Shown here piece by piece: positions 1-8,413 of a stretch of DNA of 64,000 nt (positions within the stretch are counted from its first letter, which is position 1; each line of letters opens with the position of its first letter). A program made the position numbers and the translations under genes. The notes below the pieces were generated by a model that saw only the letters and a list, made by a program, of their open reading frames with translations, had not been told where the DNA came from and made no database searches. Source of the stretch: Streptomyces sp. TRM68367 (GTDB taxonomy: Bacteria > Actinomycetota > Actinomycetes > Streptomycetales > Streptomycetaceae); NCBI RefSeq assembly GCF_014495685.1, contig NZ_JACTVI010000025.1:1-64000 (forward strand). The letters are read 5' to 3'.

Positions 1-197
1 GGTCTCCCCATACCACAACAACGAGGACCAAGGCCCGAAGCCACGGCTTGTTTCCCGGCAAGCCCTAACTACACGGCATTGGTTCTAGTACGCCTGAACC
101 GGCGCCGCTCTCGCGGAGCAAAGGGGGGCGTATCGGTTCTGTCTCGGGACGTGGGACAACGGCCGGACACCGGCCTCGGGCGCATTACGCTTCCCTC
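1..197. other. Region upstream of proA, no supported gene
   Basis: No complete gene is visible. A frame open from base 2 ends at TAG 86-88 and would encode the last 28 residues of a protein that begins before the window, but its codon bias fades after about base 45, so I cannot call it. The 110 bases after it presumably hold the proA leader. In streptomycetes proB (glutamate 5-kinase) normally lies a short distance upstream of proA, outside this window. Confidence 0.3.
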
Positions 198-1484
198 ATG
201 ACCACGCTTTCGCCGTACGACTCCATGTCCCCGGTCACCCGGGCCGCCTACCGCGCCAAGGCCGCAGCGGCCGACCTCGCCCCGCTGCCGCGGGCCGTGA
301 AGGACGACGCGCTGCTCGCCATCGCGGACGCGCTGGAGGTCCGTACGAGTGAGATCGTCGAGGCCAACGCCGAGGACGTGGCCAGGGCCCGCGAGAACGG
401 CACCAGCGAGGGCATGATCGACCGGCTCACGCTCACCCCGGAGCGGGTGCGCGCGATCGCCTCCGACGTACGCGACATCGTCGCCCTGCCCGACCCGGTC
501 GGCGAGGTGGTGCGCGGCTCGACCCTGCCCAACGGCATCGACCTGCGCCAGGTCCGTGTCCCGCTCGGCGTCGTCGGGATCATCTACGAGGGCCGGCCCA
601 ACGTCACCGTCGACGCCGCCGCCCTGTGCCTGAAGTCCGGCAACGCGGCGCTGCTGCGCGGCTCCTCCTCGGCGTACGAGTCGAACACCGCGCTGGTGCG
701 GGTGCTGCGCGACGCCGTCGGCGGGGCAGGGCTGCCCGCGGACGCCGTCCAGCTGGTGCCGGGGGAGAGCCGGGAGAGCGTGCGCGAGCTGATGCGCGCC
801 CGCGGACTGGTCGACGTGCTGATCCCGCGCGGCGGCGCCTCGCTGATCAACGCGGTGGTCCAGGAGTCCACCGTCCCGGTGATCGAGACCGGCACCGGCA
901 ACTGCCACGTCTACGTCGACGCCCACGCCGACCTCGACATGGCCGTCGAGATCCTGATCAACTCCAAGGCCCAGCGGGTCGGCGTCTGTAACGCCGCCGA
1001 GACCCTCCTGGTCCACCAGGACATCGCCGCCGAGTTCCTGCCGCGCGCCCTGGACGCCCTCGCCGATGCCGGGGTCACCGTGCACGCCGACGAACGGGTG
1101 CTGGCCTACGCCAAGGACGCCAAGGCGGCCGTCGTCGAGGCGACGGCCGAGGACTGGGAGACCGAGTACCTCTCCCACGACATCGCCGCGGCGGTCGTCG
1201 ACTCCCTCGACAAGGCCGTCGAGCACATCCGGCTGTGGACCTCCGGCCACACCGAGGCCATCGTCACGACCTCCCAGCAGGCGGCCCGCCGCTTCACCCA
1301 GCTGGTGGATTCCACGACCGTCGCGGTCAACGCCTCCACCCGCTTCACCGACGGCGGCCAGTTCGGCTTCGGCGCGGAGATCGGCATCTCCACGCAGAAG
1401 CTGCACGCCCGCGGCCCGATGGGGCTGCCCGAGCTGACCAGCACGAAGTACATCGTCACCGGGGACGGGCACGTAAGGCGCTGA
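198..1484 (+). CDS. proA: Glutamate-5-semialdehyde dehydrogenase (gamma-glutamyl phosphate reductase)
   Basis: Catalyses the NADPH-dependent reduction of gamma-glutamyl phosphate to glutamate 5-semialdehyde, the second step of proline synthesis, in the cytoplasm. The 428-residue product has the usual family length. It shows the family segments VPLGVVGIIYEGRPNVT (about residues 114-130), PRGGASLI, and the catalytic-cysteine segment RVGVCNAAET with Cys264 as the expected nucleophile. The start ATG at 198 is favoured, with an alternative ATG at 225 just before a conserved SPVTRAAYRAK stretch. The kinase partner proB would lie upstream of the window. There is no sign of truncation. Confidence 0.97.
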   Translation: MTTLSPYDSMSPVTRAAYRAKAAAADLAPLPRAVKDDALLAIADALEVRTSEIVEANAEDVARARENGTSEGMIDRLTLTPERVRAIASDVRDIVALPDPVGEVVRGSTLPNGIDLRQVRVPLGVVGIIYEGRPNVTVDAAALCLKSGNAALLRGSSSAYESNTALVRVLRDAVGGAGLPADAVQLVPGESRESVRELMRARGLVDVLIPRGGASLINAVVQESTVPVIETGTGNCHVYVDAHADLDMAVEILINSKAQRVGVCNAAETLLVHQDIAAEFLPRALDALADAGVTVHADERVLAYAKDAKAAVVEATAEDWETEYLSHDIAAAVVDSLDKAVEHIRLWTSGHTEAIVTTSQQAARRFTQLVDSTTVAVNASTRFTDGGQFGFGAEIGISTQKLHARGPMGLPELTSTKYIVTGDGHVRR

Positions 1485-1606
1485 CGGGGCGCGGGCGGTG
1501 CGCGAGGATGCTCGCGGCCTTGTGCGCCGGATGAAAGATGGCTCACTTGGCGGATGAATTTCCATACCGTCTGCCCAAATTGAACCCTCAGGTCTACTCT
1601 GGAGGC

Positions 1607-2194
1607 GTGCCGGAGGACGTGGGGGGCACGCCGTTCCCTGACGGCTGGGAGCCCGACGACGACCACGACCGCGGGGTGTCGGACGAAGAGTTCGCCTCCG
1701 TGGTCTTCGACGAGGCCTTCGTACGCGCGGCCACGGTGCACGAGCCGACCGCCGTCGAACGCCTCCTGGCCGCCGCCCAGGCGCGAGCCGAGGCCTCCGA
1801 GGCCGAAGCGCGCCGCTCCCACGCGAGAGGCGAGCGCTACGACGACGGCTACGGCCCCGACGATCACGACGACCACGACGATTTCGGCCATGATCCGGAA
1901 CTCGACGATCCGGACGACGTCTACGGCTACGACCGGCGCTACGCCCCGGGGCCGTACGGCAGGCAGGTCCGCTGGCACCGCCCCGTCGCCTGGATGCTCG
2001 CCCTCGTGATGGGCGTAGGCATGGTCGCGCTGGCCTTCGCCGCGGTGTATCGCGGCGCCTCCTCCGAGGGCAGCCGCGACCAGGTCCCCACGCCGCCCGC
2101 CTCCACCGGCCTCGAACAGGGCGGCGGCGCCAGCCCCTCCGCGTCCGCCGAGTACTCCCCGCCGGCCGTCCCGGTGATACCGCGCAACCCCTGA
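1607..2194 (+). CDS. Single-pass membrane protein with FDExFVRAA motif (paralogue 1)
   Basis: I do not know the function. The 195-residue product has an acidic, Asp/His-rich N-terminal half that carries the segment SVVFDEAFVRAATVHEPTA, then a basic stretch and one membrane helix (about residues 125-147), then a Pro/Ser-rich tail of some 45 residues. The next gene has the same N-terminal motif and topology, so the two are paralogues. I chose GTG 1607 because the in-frame stretch from ATG 1538 to 1606 has poor third-position GC, and because a TANNNT hexamer (TACTCT, 1595-1600) lies six bases before the GTG, as in leaderless transcripts. GGAGG at 1601-1605 is too close to serve this start. Confidence 0.75.
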   Translation: MPEDVGGTPFPDGWEPDDDHDRGVSDEEFASVVFDEAFVRAATVHEPTAVERLLAAAQARAEASEAEARRSHARGERYDDGYGPDDHDDHDDFGHDPELDDPDDVYGYDRRYAPGPYGRQVRWHRPVAWMLALVMGVGMVALAFAAVYRGASSEGSRDQVPTPPASTGLEQGGGASPSASAEYSPPAVPVIPRNP

Positions 2195-2304
2195 TCAGCC
2201 CCCGCAGGAGCCCGCCGGCCGGTCTGCGGTTCTGGTGAGAACCTGTCAGAACTTGTCGTGTAGCAGGGCGTTTACCGGAGCCTCGGGCGACCTACCCTGA
2301 AGAT

Positions 2305-3408
2305 ATGGGAGGGCCTGGAGATCCACCTGAGGGGACACCCGAGGGCGCCCCCGGAGGTGGTGAGGACGAGTACCGATCCGTCGTCTTCGACGAATCGTTC
2401 GTCCGTGCTGCCCGCCTCCAGGAGTACTCCGCGCAGGAGCGCATGGCCGACCACGCGCCCGCCGTACGGCGCCGCCCGCCGCTGCGCCGCGGGCTGTCCC
2501 GGCAGGCGCTGATCCTCGTCGTGCTGGTCGCCGTCGCCTTCGGCACGGCGATCTACATGGGCGTACGGCACCCCTACCAGACGCCCGCCGCGCAGAAGCC
2601 CGCCGAGGCGCTGCGGATGACCGTCATCCCGCTCGCGCCGCAGAGCGCGGTACCCGGCGCCGCCGACCCCGAGAAGCTGTACGCCAACAGCCCGGCCGCG
2701 GACTTCCGGATCGGCGCCGAGGGCATCACCCTGCCGGCCGCGCGGCGCACCGCGCACTTCTCGGACAGCCAGGTCATGTCCGCGCTCACCACGGTCAAGG
2801 ACTACATCGTGAAGTCCGCGCTGGATCCGACGGTGCTCGGCGGCGGGGAGGTGCGCGGGGTGCGGGTGCTGCTCGATCCCGACCAGCTCACTCAGTTCGA
2901 CCAGAGCTTCGAGCATCCGGCCGTGGACGGACGGCACGCGCCGACCGGCTGGCTGGTGCGCTTCGACCCGTCCCGCGCCGAGCTGGCCGACCGCAAGATC
3001 CGGGTCCAGGGCACACTGCAGGCCGCCGAGGCCGACTCGTCCACCCTCGAGGTCACCGCGGACCACACCTTCGTGTACGCCCTGCGCCCGCCGGACACGG
3101 GGGGTGGGGCCACTGCCGGTGACAAGGCCGAGGCGGCCAAGACCGAGGCGTCGCTGTTCACCGTCCGCCGCGAGCTGCACTTCCGCTTCGACCGCGACGA
3201 CCTGCGCCTCCACCAGGCCCAGCTGATCGTCTCCTACGTCCAGGCCGGCCCCCTGTCCTGCGCCGAGGACTCCGCGAACCACCTGCGCCCGCTGCTCGCC
3301 GGCCAAACCCCCAAGACCGGCGGCCCGGCCGGCACGAACCCCTACGCCACGGACAGCGCCACGGCCCTGTGCGGCTCCCTGTCGGCCAATGCCCAGCCGA
3401 GGGCCTGA
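2305..3408 (+). CDS. Single-pass membrane protein with FDExFVRAA motif (paralogue 2)
   Basis: Function unknown; conserved in streptomycetes at this position as far as I recall. The 367-residue product starts with a short Gly/Pro-rich stretch, then YRSVVFDESFVRAARLQEYS (about residues 28-47), a basic Arg/Pro-rich stop-transfer region, one membrane helix (about 68-88) and a large, presumably extracytoplasmic domain of about 270 residues that I do not recognise. A TACCCT hexamer (2293-2298) six bases before the ATG suggests a leaderless transcript. The last codons and the stop lie in the first copy of a short tandem repeat. Confidence 0.8.
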   Translation: MGGPGDPPEGTPEGAPGGGEDEYRSVVFDESFVRAARLQEYSAQERMADHAPAVRRRPPLRRGLSRQALILVVLVAVAFGTAIYMGVRHPYQTPAAQKPAEALRMTVIPLAPQSAVPGAADPEKLYANSPAADFRIGAEGITLPAARRTAHFSDSQVMSALTTVKDYIVKSALDPTVLGGGEVRGVRVLLDPDQLTQFDQSFEHPAVDGRHAPTGWLVRFDPSRAELADRKIRVQGTLQAAEADSSTLEVTADHTFVYALRPPDTGGGATAGDKAEAAKTEASLFTVRRELHFRFDRDDLRLHQAQLIVSYVQAGPLSCAEDSANHLRPLLAGQTPKTGGPAGTNPYATDSATALCGSLSANAQPRA

Positions 3409-3454
3409 CGCGCGGCCGAGGGCCTGACGTCCGGCTGAGAGGGCCTGACGTCCG
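3396..3454. repeat. Short tandem repeat across a stop codon
   Basis: Three imperfect copies of a 19-21 bp unit with core GAGGGCCTGACG run from 3396 to 3454, and a more diverged fourth copy follows. The stop codon of the upstream gene (TGA 3406-3408) lies in the first copy, so each copy carries a TGA in the same relative position. The rest of the stretch to 3591 shows nothing I can name. Confidence 0.6.
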
Positions 3455-3591
3455 GCCGGAGGTCCGACGGCCCGCCCCCGTACCGCCCGCCTGTTTCTGC
3501 GCCGCTCACCACTTCCCGCCGCAGCGGCGATCAACACGACCGCGCGGCCCGGCGGTGCCGAACTCGCCGCAACCCATGCCGACCCGCCCGC

Positions 3592-4683
3592 TCACTCCTC
3601 GTCGCGCGGCGGCTGGTCCTTCGGCGACTCATCCCTCGGCGTCGAACTAGTGAAGCCCCCGAACCCGCGCCGCACCCGGTCGCCCAGATCCCCCGCACCG
3701 CCCGCGATGTCGGTGACCAGCTTCATCAGCGGGTCCTTGGAGCTCTTCACATGCGTGGCGTAGTGCGAGGCCGACTCCCGGAAGGAGTCCCGCACCGAGG
3801 TGTCCCTGTCCTCGTCCCGACCCGGGTAGTGACCGTCCATGATCCGCTGGTAGTCCCGGGAGGCGGCCCACTTCTTCAGCTCGGCCGCGCGCACGGTGGT
3901 GAACGGGTGGGACCGCGGCAGCACGTTCATGATCTTCAGCACGGAGTCGCGCAGATCGCCCCCGGCCTCGTACTCCTCGGCCTGCGCCAGAAACGCGTCC
4001 ACGTTCATCTCGTGCAGATGGTTGCCGCCCGCGATCTTCATCAGGCCCCGCATCGAGGCCTCGAGGTCCTGCCCGACCAGCAGCCCCGCCCGGTCCGCGG
4101 ACAGCTCCGACTTGCGGAACCACTCCCGCAGCGCCGTCACTATCGCCATGATCGCGATGTTGCCGAGCGGGATCCACGCGACCCGGACGGCGAGGCTCGT
4201 CAGGAACAGCAGGATCGTGCGGTACACGGAGTGCCCGGACAGCGCGTGCCCCGCCTCGTGGCCGACGACCGCCCGCATCTCCTCCTCGTCGAGCAGCTCG
4301 ACCAGGCCCGTCGTGACGACGATGATCGGCTCGTCCAGGCCGATGCACATCGCGTTCGGCTGCGGATCCTGGTTGACGTACATCGGCGGGACCTTCTCCA
4401 GGTCCAGGATGTAACAGGCGTCCCGCAGCATGTCGTTGAGATGCGCGAACTGCTGGTCCGAGACGCGCACCGAGTCGGACAGGAACAGCAGCCTGAGACT
4501 GCGCTCCGGCAGCAGGCCGCTGAGCGCCTTGAACACCGTGTCGAAACCGCTCAGCTTGCGCAGCGCCACCAGCGCGGAGCGGTCGGCGGGATGCTCGTAC
4601 GCGCGCGAGGAGATTCCGGGGAAGCGCCTGCGCTGCCTGCTCGGCACGTTCTCGTGCCCGTTGTGCTCGTGGCCGTCGGACAT
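3592..4683 (-). CDS. M48 family zinc metalloprotease (HtpX-like)
   Basis: Predicted membrane-associated zinc peptidase of the M48 (HtpX/Ste24) family. The zinc site VVGHEAGHALSGH is clear, with HExxH at about residues 165-169, followed by a hydrophobic segment (YRTILLFLTSLAVRVAWI) and a helix (GNIAIMAIVTAL) that may anchor it. The downstream segment SELSADRAGLL supplies the third zinc ligand, a Glu or Asp in this family. Translation probably starts at ATG 4683, which has GGGGGA four bases upstream; an ATG four codons earlier (4695) and an upstream open frame are alternatives. The 363-residue length is normal. The gene diverges from the small membrane protein at 4809. Confidence 0.88.
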   Translation of the reverse strand: MSDGHEHNGHENVPSRQRRRFPGISSRAYEHPADRSALVALRKLSGFDTVFKALSGLLPERSLRLLFLSDSVRVSDQQFAHLNDMLRDACYILDLEKVPPMYVNQDPQPNAMCIGLDEPIIVVTTGLVELLDEEEMRAVVGHEAGHALSGHSVYRTILLFLTSLAVRVAWIPLGNIAIMAIVTALREWFRKSELSADRAGLLVGQDLEASMRGLMKIAGGNHLHEMNVDAFLAQAEEYEAGGDLRDSVLKIMNVLPRSHPFTTVRAAELKKWAASRDYQRIMDGHYPGRDEDRDTSVRDSFRESASHYATHVKSSKDPLMKLVTDIAGGAGDLGDRVRRGFGGFTSSTPRDESPKDQPPRDEE

Positions 4684-4808
4684 GTCGTCCCCCATGTGCG
4701 TCTGTGTGGCCTTTACAGCCTCTTGTGCGGCCCTTTGCGTCCCCCGAGCTGTGCCCAGCCTAGGCGGAGATACCGTGGACGGGCAGCACACGGAACGGAG
4801 TCCCCGCC

Positions 4809-4961
4809 ATGGAGCACAACCCCGCAGCCACCTGGCTCATCGAGGCCGCCGAGCGGCAAGGGCCGGGGAATCTGCTCCGGGTCGTCCTGATCGTGATGGT
4901 CGTGGGCTGTGCGTTCACCGCGTGGTTCCTGCTGCGGGGCTACAGCCGGAAGGACGAATGA
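4809..4961 (+). CDS. Small membrane protein, 50 residues
   Basis: Unrecognised small protein. The product begins MEHNPAATWLIEAAERQG and has one hydrophobic helix (about residues 22-43, VVLIVMVVGCAFTAWFLL), followed by the basic end RGYSRKDE. GGAG lies about ten bases upstream (4797-4800 region) and the reading frame has the third-position GC bias of a real gene. It is divergent from the M48 protease and is followed by a second small membrane protein. No enzymatic motif is present. A structural or accessory role in the membrane is likely, but this is an inference. Confidence 0.7.
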   Translation: MEHNPAATWLIEAAERQGPGNLLRVVLIVMVVGCAFTAWFLLRGYSRKDE

Positions 4962-5091
4962 GACACCGGAAAGGTTCCCCGGCGGCGCTCCCGGGCGCCA
5001 ACGGCGGGAGTCGGCGTGATCGCCCGAGTGGCGCCCGCTTACGATGAGCCGACGTCTTTATCCCGCCCACACCGGATAGGTCCTGCCGAAG

Positions 5092-5256
5092 ATGAGCTTC
5101 CACAGCACCGCTGCCCAGTTGTTCACCCTCGCCGCCGAGGGCGAGGAGCACGGCGGCAACCACCAGAGCCTCAGCCCCTACGTCACCGGCGGCGGCGCGC
5201 TCCTGATCCTGCTGCTCATGCTGTGGATCACCACCCGCTTCAACCGCGACCGCTGA
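5092..5256 (+). CDS. Small membrane protein, 54 residues
   Basis: Unrecognised but of a type I have seen conserved in streptomycetes just before nadD. The 54-residue product starts MSFHSTAAQLFTLAAEGEEH, has a Gly/His/Asn-rich linker, then one membrane helix (about residues 32-48) with the basic end TTRFNRDR, so the C terminus should face the cytoplasm. The start ATG is at 5092. The gene ends 83 bases before the chosen nadD start, so co-transcription is possible. Confidence 0.72.
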   Translation: MSFHSTAAQLFTLAAEGEEHGGNHQSLSPYVTGGGALLILLLMLWITTRFNRDR

Positions 5257-5339
5257 CCTGCGCCGATGCCCTCAATGGGGTGCCCCAGGGGGGATCTGGC
5301 GGCCGGAGCGCCCAGGCCGGGCCGGTAGGGTCTGCACGC

Positions 5340-6080
5340 ATGGGAGAGCAGGACATGCCTACCGGCCCGGCGAACAAAACGCCGAAGGGCACGGCGCAGG
5401 GCGCGCCGCGGGACACGGCCAGCGGCACCCGGAGCCACCCGGCCCCGGAGCCCGGCCGTGCCGACGGACCGAGCAGCGGCCCGGCGAACGCGGGCAAGCG
5501 CCGCCTGGGCGTCATGGGCGGCACCTTCGATCCGATCCATCACGGTCACCTCGTGGCGGCCAGCGAGGTCGCCGCGCAGTTCCACCTCGACGAGGTGGTC
5601 TTCGTCCCCACCGGCCAGCCGTGGCAGAAGATCCACCGCTCCGTCTCCCCGGCCGAGGACCGCTACCTGATGACGGTCATCGCGACCGCCGAGAACCCGC
5701 AGTTCTCGGTCAGCCGCATCGACATCGACCGCGGCGGCCCCACCTACACCGTGGACACCCTGCGCGACCTGCGCGCCCTCAACCCGGACACGGACCTCTT
5801 CTTCATCACCGGCGCCGACGCCCTGGCCCAGATCCTGACCTGGCGGGACAGCGAGGAGCTGTTCTCGCTCGCGCACTTCATCGGCGTGACCCGGCCCGGC
5901 CACCACCTGACCGACCCCGGCCTCCCCGAGGGCGGCGTCTCCCTCGTCGAGGTCCCCGCCCTCGCCATCTCCTCCACGGACTGCCGTGCGAGAGTCGCCA
6001 AGGGCGAACCCGTCTGGTATCTGGTGCCCGACGGAGTCGTGCGCTACATCGACAAACGCCAGCTGTACCGCGGCGAGTGA
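5340..6080 (+). CDS. nadD: Nicotinate-nucleotide adenylyltransferase
   Basis: Transfers AMP from ATP to nicotinate mononucleotide to form deamido-NAD in NAD synthesis. The nucleotidyltransferase signature GVMGGTFDPIHHGHL contains the GxFDPxHxGH loop, and the C-terminal ISSTDCR segment matches the (I/V)SSTxxR ATP-binding motif. An N-terminal extension of about 55 Pro/Gly/Ala-rich residues precedes the fold. I give ATG 5340 (GTAGGG eight bases upstream); ATG 5355 with GCAGG upstream, or ATG 5513 at the fold itself, are alternatives. It lies just upstream of the LCP-like gene and rsfS, the usual actinobacterial arrangement. Confidence 0.93.
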   Translation: MGEQDMPTGPANKTPKGTAQGAPRDTASGTRSHPAPEPGRADGPSSGPANAGKRRLGVMGGTFDPIHHGHLVAASEVAAQFHLDEVVFVPTGQPWQKIHRSVSPAEDRYLMTVIATAENPQFSVSRIDIDRGGPTYTVDTLRDLRALNPDTDLFFITGADALAQILTWRDSEELFSLAHFIGVTRPGHHLTDPGLPEGGVSLVEVPALAISSTDCRARVAKGEPVWYLVPDGVVRYIDKRQLYRGE

Positions 6081-6105
6081 GGCGAGCGAGCCGAGAGGGG
6101 CACCG

Positions 6106-7839
6106 GTGAACGACCGATACGACGCGGGGTACGGGGGCGACCAGTCAGGCTACGGGGGCGAGTACGGCGAGTACGAACTCGTCGGCTACGACGAGTACGG
6201 TCGGCCGGTGTACCGGCAGGCCCCGGCGCAGCACCAGCGGCCACAGCAGCCGTACGACCCGTACGCACAGCAGAACGGCCGGCAGGGCTACGGCTACGAC
6301 GCGTACACCACGGGCACCCAGCAGCCCGCACCGCCGTACGACCCCTACGGCACGGGCCGGCAGCCGCCCCCGACGCCGGCGCATGACCCGTACGCCACCG
6401 GCACACACCAGAGCGGCGCGGCGGCCCCGTCGTACGACGACCCCTACGACCGGCCGGCGGCCGGCGGGCAGCAGCGGCCCGTCCAGCAGACCGCGCAGGC
6501 CGCGCACATCCCGCAGCAGCCCGGCCCGCCCGAGCGGGACACGGGCGTGGAGCGGACCGAACGCGAGTACCACACCGAGCAGTTCGCCTTCGTCGAGGAA
6601 CCGGACGGCGAGTCCGAGGACGTCATCGACTGGCTGAAGTTCACCGAGAACCGCACCGAGCGCCGCGAGGAGGCCAAGCGCCGCGCCCGCAACCGGGTCG
6701 TCGCCCTGGTCGTCGTGCTGGCGCTGGCCGCGGCCGGCGGCGTCGGCTACCTCTGGTACGCCGGGAAGCTGCCCGGCCTGTCGTCCGGCGGCTCCAAGGC
6801 CGGCACCGCGACCGCCGCCGGCGCCCAGAAGCGGGAGGTGATCGTCGTCCACCTGCACGACACCAAGAACGGCGGCACCTCCACGGCGCTGCTCGTCGAC
6901 AACACCACCACCAAGCAGGGCACCACCGTCCTGCTGCCCAACTCGCTCGCCCTGACCGGCGACGACGGCAGCACGACCACGCTCGCCAAGTCCGTCGAGG
7001 ACGACGGCTCCGACGGCACCCGCAGCGAGCTCGACACGGCCCTCGGCACCGACATCGAGGGCACCTGGCGGCTGGACACCCCCTACCTGCAGAACCTCGT
7101 CGACCTCGTCGGCAGCATCGAGGTCGACACCAACGCCGACGTGCCCGACCCGGCCGCCAAGAAGAAGGGCGAGGCGCCCCTGGTCAACAAGGGCAAGCAG
7201 CAGACCCTCAGCGGCAAGATGGCCGTCGCCTACGCCACCTACCGCGCCTCCGGCGAGCCGCAGAACGCCCAGCTGGAGCGATTCGGGCAGGTCATGCAGG
7301 GCGTGCTGCGCAAGATCTCCTCCGACCCGCAGGGCGCGACGACCACCATCCAGACACTCGCGCAGATCCTCGACCCCTCGCTCACCGACCGCGACCTCGG
7401 TTCCTTCCTGGCGCGGCTGTCCGACCTCGCCAAGGGCGGCGACTACAAGACCGCCCTGCTGCCCGTGCAGAGCGACGGCACGCTCAGCGCGCAGGCCAGC
7501 GCCGGCGTCGTCAAGGACATCCTCGGCGGCACCGCGAAGAGCCCCGACAAGAACGCGGCGGTCAGCGTCTCCGTGCGCAACGCCAGCGGGGTGAAGGACA
7601 ACACCGAGAAGGCCCGGGTCGTGCTGGTCAACGGCGGCTTCACCTTCCTGGAGGGCGGCACGGCGTCCGCCTCCGCCAGGACGGAGGTGCTGTACGGCGA
7701 CGCCGCCGAGAAGCAGAACGCCACCGAGGTCGCCAAGACCCTGGGCCTGCCCACCAGCGCTGTCACCAAGGGCACGGTGCCGGGGAGCGCGGACGTCGCG
7801 GTGGTCCTCGGCCAGGACTACGAGCCGTCCTCGCCCTAG
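6106..7839 (+). CDS. LCP/LytR-type membrane protein with LytR_C domain (divergent)
   Basis: A 577-residue membrane protein. The first 160 residues are Tyr/Gln/Pro-rich, with many YDPY and YGYD-like units. A basic stretch and one membrane helix (about residues 200-222) follow, then an extracytoplasmic LCP-like region and a C-terminal LytR_C domain (about 475-575). LCP proteins attach secondary wall polymers to peptidoglycan. The region with YATYRASGEP and LERFGQVMQGVL resembles the middle of LCP domains, but I do not see the usual Arg-Ser-Asp site, so activity is doubtful. GTG 6106 is preceded by GAGAGGGG at a five-base distance, which decides the start. Confidence 0.82.
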   Translation: MNDRYDAGYGGDQSGYGGEYGEYELVGYDEYGRPVYRQAPAQHQRPQQPYDPYAQQNGRQGYGYDAYTTGTQQPAPPYDPYGTGRQPPPTPAHDPYATGTHQSGAAAPSYDDPYDRPAAGGQQRPVQQTAQAAHIPQQPGPPERDTGVERTEREYHTEQFAFVEEPDGESEDVIDWLKFTENRTERREEAKRRARNRVVALVVVLALAAAGGVGYLWYAGKLPGLSSGGSKAGTATAAGAQKREVIVVHLHDTKNGGTSTALLVDNTTTKQGTTVLLPNSLALTGDDGSTTTLAKSVEDDGSDGTRSELDTALGTDIEGTWRLDTPYLQNLVDLVGSIEVDTNADVPDPAAKKKGEAPLVNKGKQQTLSGKMAVAYATYRASGEPQNAQLERFGQVMQGVLRKISSDPQGATTTIQTLAQILDPSLTDRDLGSFLARLSDLAKGGDYKTALLPVQSDGTLSAQASAGVVKDILGGTAKSPDKNAAVSVSVRNASGVKDNTEKARVVLVNGGFTFLEGGTASASARTEVLYGDAAEKQNATEVAKTLGLPTSAVTKGTVPGSADVAVVLGQDYEPSSP

Positions 7840-7966
7840 CCGCCGTGAGACCCTTGTAGTCAACAGACCGCCGACGGGCTGCAATATGTGGGGTCCGCGA
7901 CAATAGTGGCTGCGCCACGGGCTCCCACACCCCAGCCGTTACATGCTCCCGACCGAAAGCTTCGTA

Positions 7967-8413
7967 GTGACCGTTACCGACCGCTCTTTCGAGCTCATCA
8001 CCACCGCCGCCCAGGCGGCCGCCGACAAGCTGGCACACGACGTCGTCGCCTACGACGTCAGCGACGTCCTGTCGATCACGGACGCCTTCCTGCTGGCCTC
8101 CGCGCCCAACGACCGCCAGGTCAAGTCGATCGTCGACGAGATCGAGGAACGGCTCCAGAAGGAGCTCGGCGCCAAGCCGGTGCGCCGCGAGGGCGACCGC
8201 GAGGCCCGCTGGGTCCTGCTCGACTACGTCGACATCGTCGTCCACGTCCAGCACAGCGAGGAGCGCGTGTTCTACGCCCTCGAGCGGCTGTGGAAGGACT
8301 GCCCCCAGGTCGAACTGCCCGCCGACGCCAGGGCGACCCGCGGCAAGGCCGAGGAGCACGCCCGGCAGCAGGAGGCGGAGGAGGCGGCGGAGCTGGACGG
8401 TGAGTGGCGATGA
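7967..8413 (+). CDS. rsfS: Ribosomal silencing factor RsfS
   Basis: Binds ribosomal protein uL14 on the 50S subunit and blocks subunit joining when nutrients are scarce. The 148-residue product has the RsfS/Iojap core, including DVLSITDAFLLAS, VRREGDREARWVLLDYVDIVVHV and a short YALERLW end, plus an acidic tail of about 30 residues. I chose GTG 7967; ATG 7943 in the same frame would add eight residues. The stop overlaps the start of the next gene (ATGA at 8410), so translation is coupled. Confidence 0.92.
   Translation: MTVTDRSFELITTAAQAAADKLAHDVVAYDVSDVLSITDAFLLASAPNDRQVKSIVDEIEERLQKELGAKPVRREGDREARWVLLDYVDIVVHVQHSEERVFYALERLWKDCPQVELPADARATRGKAEEHARQQEAEEAAELDGEWR

Noticed and set aside
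69..1565. Long open frame opposite proA
   Set aside because: It is a shadow of the GC-rich coding strand; its composition is Gly/Val/Arg-rich and has no family features. The same holds for the long frames opposite leuS, tricorn and lepA.
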